Of a stretch of 21,269 bases of DNA, positions 15,975 through 21,269 are shown piece after piece. The position numbers and the translations under genes are program-made. This stretch comes from UBA1189 sp045612925 (GTDB lineage: Bacteria; Bacteroidota; Bacteroidia; Bacteroidales; Bacteroidaceae), in NCBI GenBank assembly GCA_045612925.1, contig JAZKZX010000075.1, positions 1 to 21,269 of the forward strand, in the 5' to 3' direction. Position 1 is the stretch's first letter, and each line of letters starts with the position of its first letter. Below the pieces are notes generated by a model. The model made no database searches. It saw only the letters and a program-made list of their open reading frames with translations, and was not told the DNA's origin.

Positions 15975-16823
15975 ATGATTACCTTTCCCCACGCCAAAAT
16001 CAATATTGGTCTGCAAGTTACTGAACGCCGTCCCGACGGATATCACAACCTCGACACCATATTCTACCCTATCCCCATCAACGATGCCCTGGAGGTTATC
16101 GTGGCAGAAGGGGCCGACTATGATTGTCGCCTGCACATTAGCGGCATCGACATAGAGGGCGACACTGACAACAATCTCGTAGTGCGTGCCTATCGACTGC
16201 TTGCTGCCGACTATACCCTACCTCCCGTAGATATACATTTACACAAACATATCCCTACCGGTGCTGGATTGGGTGGCGGATCTGCTGACGCAGGATTCAT
16301 GTTACGCCTGCTTAATGAGATGTTTGAACTGGGTATCGGAACCCAACAACTGGAAGAGTATGCCACACGATTAGGAGCAGACTGCCCCTTCTTCATTACC
16401 GGAACACCCGTATATGCCACTGGCATAGGCAATGAGTTTCACCCCATAGACCTCAACCTCGAAGGATGGCATCTCGTGGTGGTAAAGCCTGATGTGTTCG
16501 TGTCGACCAAAGAGGCCTACTCAATGGTATGCCCCGAGAAGCCGGAGATCACTCTGGACAAGAAGATAGACATGCCCATCGCCAAGTGGAAGGAGTGCAT
16601 CACCAACGACTTCGAGAAGGGTATCTTTGCCCGCCACCCAGAGCTGGACGACATTAAGAAGAAACTATACGCCTTGGGGGCCAAGTATGCGGCAATGAGT
16701 GGCTCGGGATCGGCACTCTTCGGTCTGTTTGAAACACCCGTCGAGGAGGTGGAGAAACACTTCCCCAACTGCTTCTGCGAACAACAGAAACTCCCCGATT
16801 CACATCGAGGAGCCTCCAAATAA
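15975..16823 (+). CDS. ispE: 4-diphosphocytidyl-2-C-methyl-D-erythritol kinase IspE
   Basis: IspE phosphorylates CDP-methylerythritol in the non-mevalonate (MEP) route to isoprenoids. This 282-residue GHMP kinase has all three family motifs: AKINIGLQV with the catalytic lysine (Lys8) and GYHNLDTIFYPI, the ATP loop PTGAGLGGGSADAG (94-107), and the glycine-rich MSGSGSALFGLF near residue 240. The catalytic aspartate is Asp136 in LGADCPFF. It shows that the organism uses the MEP pathway. It follows trmO by 38 bases. Its transcript probably ends at the shared bidirectional terminator at 16935-16980. Confidence 0.95.
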   Translation: MITFPHAKINIGLQVTERRPDGYHNLDTIFYPIPINDALEVIVAEGADYDCRLHISGIDIEGDTDNNLVVRAYRLLAADYTLPPVDIHLHKHIPTGAGLGGGSADAGFMLRLLNEMFELGIGTQQLEEYATRLGADCPFFITGTPVYATGIGNEFHPIDLNLEGWHLVVVKPDVFVSTKEAYSMVCPEKPEITLDKKIDMPIAKWKECITNDFEKGIFARHPELDDIKKKLYALGAKYAAMSGSGSALFGLFETPVEEVEKHFPNCFCEQQKLPDSHRGASK

Positions 16824-16853
16824 CACAAACACAAAATAAAACACGACAAAACT

Positions 16854-16898
16854 ACTATGCAATTCTTTATTGGCTGTTGCTTTTCTTAATTGCATAGT
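16854..16898. repeat. Perfect 11-bp inverted repeat downstream of ispE
   Basis: ACTATGCAATT (16854-16864) is matched by AATTGCATAGT (16888-16898), separated by 23 bases. No T-run follows on either side, so it is not a canonical terminator. It could be a weak first terminator, an RNA-stabilising end or the trace of a small element. Confidence 0.55.
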
Positions 16899-16934
16899 TA
16901 CAACACTCCCCATTTACTTTTTGTTCGCATGGGT

Positions 16935-16980
16935 ATAAAAAAAGATAGGATGCCATCGTGGCACCCTATCTTCTTTTATC
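16935..16980. terminator. Bidirectional terminator between ispE and V-ATPase K
   Basis: A stem pairs 16942-16955 with 16959-16972 around loop TCG, with one A-C mismatch (16950/16964). It is flanked by an A-run on the left and TTCTTTTAT on the right, giving a U-rich tail on both strands. It serves the convergent ispE (+) and V-ATPase (-) transcripts. Confidence 0.85.
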
Positions 16981-16999
16981 TGCGTATAAAGCGCAACTA

Positions 17000-17458
17000 T
17001 CAAGCTGCAACTGCAGAACCAATCAAGAACACACCTGCAAGAGCTACGATAGCGTAAAGCTCGGGGAATACGGCGAAGATCAAAGTCTTAGAGAACACGT
17101 CGTGACCCTGACCAATAGCTGCCATACCATTGGCACATACCTGACCCTGACGAATAGCAGAGAACAAGCCTACGAGACCGAGAGCAAAACCACCACCGAA
17201 GACAGCAGCAGCCTGAAGTGAGGTGATATCGGCTGTGAGAATACCGAAGCTGTTGAGCAAGAAGTAACCTGCAAAGCCATACAGGCCCTGTGTACCAGGA
17301 AGAGCGGTGAGCACGAGGAAGTTACCGAACTTGTCAACCTTCTTCAACGCACCAAGACCTGCGTTACCAGCAATTGTTACACCATAAGCAGAACCAATAC
17401 CCGCAAGGGCAATCATCAAACCAATGCCTACATAGGCAATCAAAAGATTTGCATCCAT
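17000..17458 (-). CDS. ntpK: V-type ATP synthase/ATPase subunit K (membrane rotor ring)
   Basis: This 152-residue proteolipid has four membrane helices formed by two repeated hairpins. The second half carries the ion-binding glutamate (Glu133 in VFPELYAI); in the first half the equivalent site is LPGTQGLYG, with Gln57. Leu53, Thr56, Gln57, Gln104 and Glu133 line up, by spacing and local context, with the five sodium ligands of Enterococcus hirae NtpK (Leu61, Thr64, Gln65, Gln110, Glu139, from memory). This predicts sodium coupling. The start is ATG 17458-17456: an in-frame ATG at 17518 would add 20 polar residues (DRKEKVNTKINNN) not seen in the family. It is last of the B-D-I-K set, 125 bases after I, with a possible own -7 box at 17536-17543. 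Confidence 0.94.
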   Translation of the reverse strand: MDANLLIAYVGIGLMIALAGIGSAYGVTIAGNAGLGALKKVDKFGNFLVLTALPGTQGLYGFAGYFLLNSFGILTADITSLQAAAVFGGGFALGLVGLFSAIRQGQVCANGMAAIGQGHDVFSKTLIFAVFPELYAIVALAGVFLIGSAVAA

Positions 17459-17517
17459 AATTGTAATTTTTAAAAAGTTATTATTAATTTTTGTGTTTAC
17501 TTTTTCTTTTCTATCCA

Positions 17518-17569
17518 CAGACTACACGGAGACACCAAACTTAAAAATCTGAGAGAGCTGTGTAATCTG
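17518..17569 (-). promoter_or_regulatory. I-K intergenic stem and possible internal promoter for subunit K
   Basis: CAGACTACAC (17518-17527) pairs with GTGTAATCTG (17560-17569), nine of ten pairs. Inside the loop, read on the minus strand, 17543-17536 is TAAGTTTG, which fits the TAnnTTTG -7 box. No -33 match is seen. A stem or promoter here could raise K expression, since the ring needs many copies of K per complex. Confidence 0.35.
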
Positions 17570-17583
17570 TAGTTGGTTGTTAT

Positions 17584-19377
17584 TTATTTCTTAAAAGGTT
17601 TGTAAGCCTGTCCGCCACCTTCGTAGCCAGAATTCTTGAAGAACTCCACGAAAGTCAAGCGCATGGGATGCACCATAGAGCCGAGGATGTTCATGAAGAT
17701 ATTCAAACCATGACCGATGACAAAGATGATAGCCGTAACGATGAAACCCAATACGGGGACATCGGGGCTCATACCAACTGCTAAACTGTTGAACACGCTA
17801 GCCAAGATACCACCCGAAAGACCGAGGGCAAAAAGACGAACATAAGAGAGCACGTCACCCAACAAGCCTGTCACCATATTGTAGGCATCCCAAAGGCCAA
17901 GACCAATGTTAAGGAAGATATTCTGACCAGGGCTATTGTAGAGCAATACCATGCAGCCTGCCACAATCATGAGCACCATAAACCAGGTAGCACCCATAGA
18001 GCCTGTGAGCACGCCTACGGCAACACCCACGAGGAGCAATATCCAACCAATAGTACTCACAGCATACTTGAAACCAAGCTGGATGGTGAGATTCACGGCC
18101 TTGAGCACCATACCGAAGAGTATCTGCACGCAACCGATGATGAGCGAGAGGTAGAACATTGCTTGATTGTCCTGGAAGAGCAGTTCCTTCATCTTCTGGA
18201 AGAAGGGAAGATCGATGTCATAGAGGCTGAAACCAAAGGCTGTACCCGTGAGCGTGCCACACACTACAGTCGATAGACCGAAGAGGAACACCAACGAACT
18301 CTTGAACTCGGGGTTGATGAGCTGGAAGAGCTTGGTGAATATGGGCAACGCCAACATGATCAAGGCTCCATATCCCATATCTCCGAGGCAAAGGCCAAAG
18401 AAGAGCATAAAGAAGGGAGCAAAGAACATGGTGAGATCAAGTTCGCCATACTTGGGGAGCATATACAACTTGGTCAGCGGCTCAAAGAGTCGGAAGAACC
18501 TATTGTTGCTCAGCTGGATGGGAATATCGTCCTCCTGTGTGGGGTCGTCAATCTGATAGTAATGACCTGTCTTGTCAAGGCTCTCACGCACGGCACCAAG
18601 CGACTTCTCGGGTACCCAACCCTGAAGGAGCATCAGCTTGTTGTCAGCTACACTATCGGCACTAAGGGCCACCTTGGCAAAATCGATGTCGGCCTGTAGA
18701 GCCTCGTGAGCACCCTTGAAAGCTGCAAGGTGAGCAGCAGCAAAGGAGGCAATGTCGGCATCAAGTGAAGCGACCTTGGTAGAGAGCTCTGACATCTCAT
18801 TTCGCAATGTGTCGAGCGACACCAGCGGCAAGCGACACAGCTCGGCCTCAATACTGATCTCGGTACCAGGAGCAGTGACGGTGATGAAGTATACCTTTGA
18901 CTTATCATCATTGATGACAATAGCATTGAACTCGCTCTCCCACTCCTCCTTATATAGACGATCGGCACAAGCAAAGAAGTTGATGTCATAGCCAGCATTG
19001 ATGAGACGCTCTACCGACTGGGGATCAAAGTTACCCCAAGGAGCCAACGCCTGCTCGTCCTTGGCAAGAAGCTGAAGACGGGCCTCTGCGGCAGCCTTAT
19101 CAGTAAGGAGCTGATCGTACTGTTCCAACAAATCTGAAGGCTCGGAGTTTTCTGAGAACTCAGGGTTTTCTGATTTATTAGCCACCTTATCTAAAGCCTC
19201 GATGGCACCTGCATAGCGTGAGAGCAAGCGCATCTGCTCCTGCACCTCTGCATTGTCGAGAGCGCCTTGCTGCTTCTGCACCACATGTAGCACACCCAGT
19301 TCGCCCATGCGATCGAGAAACTCCTGGTACTCCTTATAGAAGACCAAGAAGGTGAGTTTTTTCATTCTTGTTATCAT
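17584..19377 (-). CDS. ntpI: V-type ATP synthase/ATPase subunit I (a-type stator)
   Basis: Subunit I holds the ion half-channels against the K ring. The 597-residue protein has a soluble N-terminal half with coiled-coil segments (about 40-110 and 185-270). The membrane half starts near residue 314 (DLTMFFAPFFMLFFGLCLGD) and has about 7-8 helices. The essential rotor-facing arginine is Arg514 in LSYVRLFALGLSGG. A second conserved arginine is Arg573 in HPMRLTFVEFF, in the last helix. The ATG at 19377 overlaps the subunit D stop codon (ATGA), implying translational coupling; MKKLTF at 19365 is an alternative start. An acidic repeat-like insertion, SENPEFSENSEPSD (69-82), lies in the first coiled-coil region. 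Confidence 0.95.
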   Translation of the reverse strand: MITRMKKLTFLVFYKEYQEFLDRMGELGVLHVVQKQQGALDNAEVQEQMRLLSRYAGAIEALDKVANKSENPEFSENSEPSDLLEQYDQLLTDKAAAEARLQLLAKDEQALAPWGNFDPQSVERLINAGYDINFFACADRLYKEEWESEFNAIVINDDKSKVYFITVTAPGTEISIEAELCRLPLVSLDTLRNEMSELSTKVASLDADIASFAAAHLAAFKGAHEALQADIDFAKVALSADSVADNKLMLLQGWVPEKSLGAVRESLDKTGHYYQIDDPTQEDDIPIQLSNNRFFRLFEPLTKLYMLPKYGELDLTMFFAPFFMLFFGLCLGDMGYGALIMLALPIFTKLFQLINPEFKSSLVFLFGLSTVVCGTLTGTAFGFSLYDIDLPFFQKMKELLFQDNQAMFYLSLIIGCVQILFGMVLKAVNLTIQLGFKYAVSTIGWILLLVGVAVGVLTGSMGATWFMVLMIVAGCMVLLYNSPGQNIFLNIGLGLWDAYNMVTGLLGDVLSYVRLFALGLSGGILASVFNSLAVGMSPDVPVLGFIVTAIIFVIGHGLNIFMNILGSMVHPMRLTFVEFFKNSGYEGGGQAYKPFKK

Positions 19378-20018
19378 AGCGTCTCCTCCATCTCGTTAAG
19401 TGCCTCTACGGGGTCACCCACCGGCTCGGCACGTTTTTCCAACAGCGTCTTCAGAATCTTCTGTGACGATTTGGAGAGGTTCTCCTCGTCCTCCATGAAG
19501 CGCTTAATCTTACGTACAGCATCTTGATATCCGGGTATCTGCACCTTCTCAAAAAGGTTCACCTTTTGGGTGGTCTTCTTACGAGCATGTTCAAGCAGGT
19601 TGAGCTTGGCCTCCATAAACTCACTAGCAAGGGCAGTCTTGGCTAACCCCTGAAGGAGGTTGATGCCATCATAGTACCACTTGGGAGCACCAAAGAGGCT
19701 GAAGGGCTTGATATCGAAATCGACATCGCCTAACACGGGTACGCGTACACCGGCAATCTTCTTTACATCAAGATGCACATCTCTGACACCGATGAGCGAA
19801 GCATCGAATTCGTTCCAAAGAGCAAACATGTACTCGTAGGCCTGAATCTGCTCTTCGAGCTGGGCTTCAAGCCGACGTACATCCTCCTTGCACTTCTTCA
19901 CCTCCATGCGCAAGGCGCTCTCCTTATTCTTGATGATAGGGAGCGTACGCTGGCGCACCTTGAGCTGCTTCTCAATCTGTTGCAGTGATGTCTTGTTATA
20001 TTGAAATTTTATAGCCAC
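19374..20018 (-). CDS. ntpD: V-type ATP synthase/ATPase subunit D (central shaft)
   Basis: Subunit D is the long antiparallel coiled coil that rotates inside the A3B3 head. The 214-residue length is normal. The N-terminal helix (FQYNKTSLQQIEKQLKVRQR to about residue 65) and the C-terminal helix (about 125-205, EAKLNLLEHARKKTTQKVNL, then IPGYQDAVRKIKRFMEDEEN) form the pair. The family motif around KTTQKVNLFEKVQIPG with the following RKIKRFMED is clear. The stop overlaps the start of subunit I by four bases. It lies 120 bases downstream of subunit B; that gap holds an inverted repeat. No separate subunit F gene is seen between B and K. Confidence 0.94.
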   Translation of the reverse strand: MAIKFQYNKTSLQQIEKQLKVRQRTLPIIKNKESALRMEVKKCKEDVRRLEAQLEEQIQAYEYMFALWNEFDASLIGVRDVHLDVKKIAGVRVPVLGDVDFDIKPFSLFGAPKWYYDGINLLQGLAKTALASEFMEAKLNLLEHARKKTTQKVNLFEKVQIPGYQDAVRKIKRFMEDEENLSKSSQKILKTLLEKRAEPVGDPVEALNEMEETL

Positions 20019-20045
20019 GGAAAATTATATTATAATTTAATTATG

Positions 20046-20131
20046 AATTTTGAATTATGAATACAAGGTCCCATTATACACATATTTATATAATATATAC
20101 ATCATGGTATCAGAATTCATAATCCAGAATT
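20046..20131. repeat. Imperfect 17-bp inverted repeat in the B-D gap
   Basis: Bases 20046-20062 pair with 20115-20131: 15 Watson-Crick pairs, one G-T and one mismatch. The 52-base spacer is very A/T-rich. The arms contain GAATTATGAAT/ATTCATAATCC, a type of A/T-rich motif common between Bacteroidetes genes. It resembles a small non-coding dispersed element (MITE-like) or an mRNA hairpin inside the V-ATPase operon. Confidence 0.55.
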
Positions 20132-20133
20132 GA

Positions 20134-20150
20134 GAAAATCAAAGATTTTC
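20134..20150 (-). other. Small hairpin across the subunit B stop codon
   Basis: GAAAATC (20134-20140) and GATTTTC (20144-20150) form a 7-base perfect stem with a 3-base loop, and the subunit B stop codon (20141-20139) sits in it. It could affect termination of translation or mRNA decay at the B end; chance is also possible given the A/T-richness. Confidence 0.4.
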
Positions 20151-21269
20151 TTTCGGCCAATACTGCTCTACCAACTCACGCTTGATGTTAACCTCCTCGG
20201 GCTGGAAGTACTTGCCAAACAAGCCCCAAGTAACATCGAGCATCTCGGTAGTGTTGAGGTTCACGTCGATAGCCAATAGCTGGTTTGAGTAGTCCTTGGC
20301 GAAGTCGAGTGTACGCTCATCGTAGTCGGTGAGGTCAAAACCGTTCTCCATCTTGGTCTTTGCATTAGCGGCATCGGCGTAGAGACGCACGGCAGCGTTC
20401 ATCACCTGCGGGTGGTCCTTACGGGTCTTCTTACCTGACACGAGCTGCTTCAGACGTGAGAGTGAGCGGAAGGGATCAACGATAACCTTACCGATATCGC
20501 TATCACGACGGAGGAAGAGCTGACCCTCGGTGATGTAACCGGTATTATCGGGTACAGCGTGTGTGATATCGCCACCCGAAAGTGTAGTCACCGCGATGAT
20601 GGTGATCGAACCACCTGAAGGGAACTGCACGGCCTTCTCGTAGATTTTAGCCAAGTCTGAGTAGAGCGAACCGGGCATAGAGTCCTTAGAGGGAATCTGG
20701 TCCATACGGTTCGACACGATAGCCAAGGCATCGGCATACGAGGTCATATCAGAAAGGAGCACGAGCACCTTCTCATTCTTCTCTACTGCGAAGTACTCAG
20801 CTGCGGTCAATGCCATATCGGGAATCAACAAACGCTCTACAGGGGGATTCTCTGTAGTGTTGATGAAGCTGATGATACGGTCGAGCGCACCGGCGTTAGA
20901 GAACACGTTCTTGAAGTAGAGGTAGTCGTCGTTGGTCATACCCATGGCACCGAGGATGATCTTGTCGGTCTCGGCGCGGAGAGCCACGTTGGCCATCACC
21001 TGGTTGAAGGGCTGGTCGGGGTCAGCGAAGAAGGGAATCTTCTGACCTGACACGAGGGTATTGTTCAAGTCGATACCTGCGATACCGGTAGCGATGAGTT
21101 CAGAGGGCTGCTTACGACGTACGGGGTTCACTGAAGGACCACCAATCTCAACCTCCTTACCCTCGATCTGAGGACCGCCATCGATAGCGTTACCATAGGC
21201 GTCGAAGAAACGGCCGGCCAACTGGTCGCTCACCTTGAGCGAAGGAGCCTTGCCGAGGAACACCACTTC
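20139..21269 (-). CDS. ntpB: V-type ATP synthase/ATPase subunit B (N-terminus cut by window edge)
   Basis: The last 376 residues of the regulatory head subunit B are present; the open frame runs through the right edge, so about the first 60-70 residues are missing. Family marks include GRFFDAYGNAIDGGP, VNPVRRKQPSELIATGIAGI, the MTNDDYLYFKNVF stretch, PPVERLLIPDMALTAAEYFA, LLSDMTSYADALAIVSNRMD and the PSKDSMPGSLYSDLA motif. As expected for a non-catalytic subunit, no true P-loop exists: SGQKIPFFADPDQPFN occupies that position (around 21000-21050). The missing upstream genes should include subunit A. It leads B-D-I-K on the minus strand. Confidence 0.96.
   Translation of the reverse strand, partial: EVVFLGKAPSLKVSDQLAGRFFDAYGNAIDGGPQIEGKEVEIGGPSVNPVRRKQPSELIATGIAGIDLNNTLVSGQKIPFFADPDQPFNQVMANVALRAETDKIILGAMGMTNDDYLYFKNVFSNAGALDRIISFINTTENPPVERLLIPDMALTAAEYFAVEKNEKVLVLLSDMTSYADALAIVSNRMDQIPSKDSMPGSLYSDLAKIYEKAVQFPSGGSITIIAVTTLSGGDITHAVPDNTGYITEGQLFLRRDSDIGKVIVDPFRSLSRLKQLVSGKKTRKDHPQVMNAAVRLYADAANAKTKMENGFDLTDYDERTLDFAKDYSNQLLAIDVNLNTTEMLDVTWGLFGKYFQPEEVNIKRELVEQYWPKENL

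Noticed and set aside
16958..17221. 87-residue plus-strand frame opposite subunit K
   Set aside because: It begins inside the bidirectional terminator and is antisense to a highly conserved membrane protein.
20964..21060. Degenerate P-loop in subunit B taken as a sign of a broken enzyme
   Set aside because: Subunit B of V-type enzymes is non-catalytic and normally lacks a true P-loop; the catalytic one is on subunit A, outside the window.
1..21269. CRISPR array, insertion sequence, prophage or toxin-antitoxin and defence genes
   Set aside because: No regularly spaced repeats, transposase or recombinase motifs, or nuclease/toxin-like pairs were seen; all large frames belong to housekeeping families.

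Overview
The window looks like ordinary core chromosome from a member of the Bacteroidetes, most likely order Bacteroidales. Three things support this. Promoters match the Bacteroidetes sigma factor consensus (TTTG, 19-21 bases, TAnnTTTG) upstream of mutY and tRNA-Cys, with partial matches at HU, clpC and panE. Start codons are preceded by A-rich leaders without Shine-Dalgarno sequences. The gene content also fits: a V-type ATPase set ordered B-D-I-K, a Bacteroidetes-style M1 lipoprotein peptidase, and HU followed by a tiny basic protein and RNase G. No gene is visibly foreign, and there is no insertion sequence, prophage, CRISPR array or defence island.

Layout. Bases 1-4272 are on the minus strand: mutY (DNA repair), pheT (Phe-tRNA synthetase beta) and a YebC/PmpR-family gene cut by the left edge. 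A divergent control region at about 4273-4448 separates mutY from a plus-strand run: HU, an unannotated-looking 30-residue protein rich in Lys/Arg/His (4755-4847), and rng (RNase G), which ends at a clear intrinsic terminator. A free-standing tRNA-Cys(GCA) follows with its own promoter and terminator. Next come clpC (AAA+ unfoldase) and a GNAT acetyltransferase that overlaps it by four bases. A large M1 metallopeptidase lipoprotein faces them convergently (10038-12533).

From 12721 the plus strand carries panE (ketopantoate reductase family), an MFS transporter, trmO (tRNA t6A methyltransferase) and ispE (isoprenoid precursor kinase). A bidirectional terminator at about 16935-16980 separates ispE from the convergent minus-strand V-ATPase genes. 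Read in their own direction these are B (cut by the right edge), D, I and K.

Themes. Most genes serve information processing (pheT, trmO, tRNA-Cys, rng, HU, mutY, clpC). The V-ATPase forms a second unit: the rotary membrane ring K, the stator I, the shaft D and the non-catalytic head subunit B. K keeps all five residues that bind sodium in the Enterococcus hirae ring, so a sodium-coupled enzyme is predicted.

I did not find a convincing new multi-gene system. The best leads are the 30-residue basic protein in the HU-rng operon, the sodium signature of the V-ATPase, a stem-loop in the rng leader, and several intergenic inverted repeats that look like dispersed elements.
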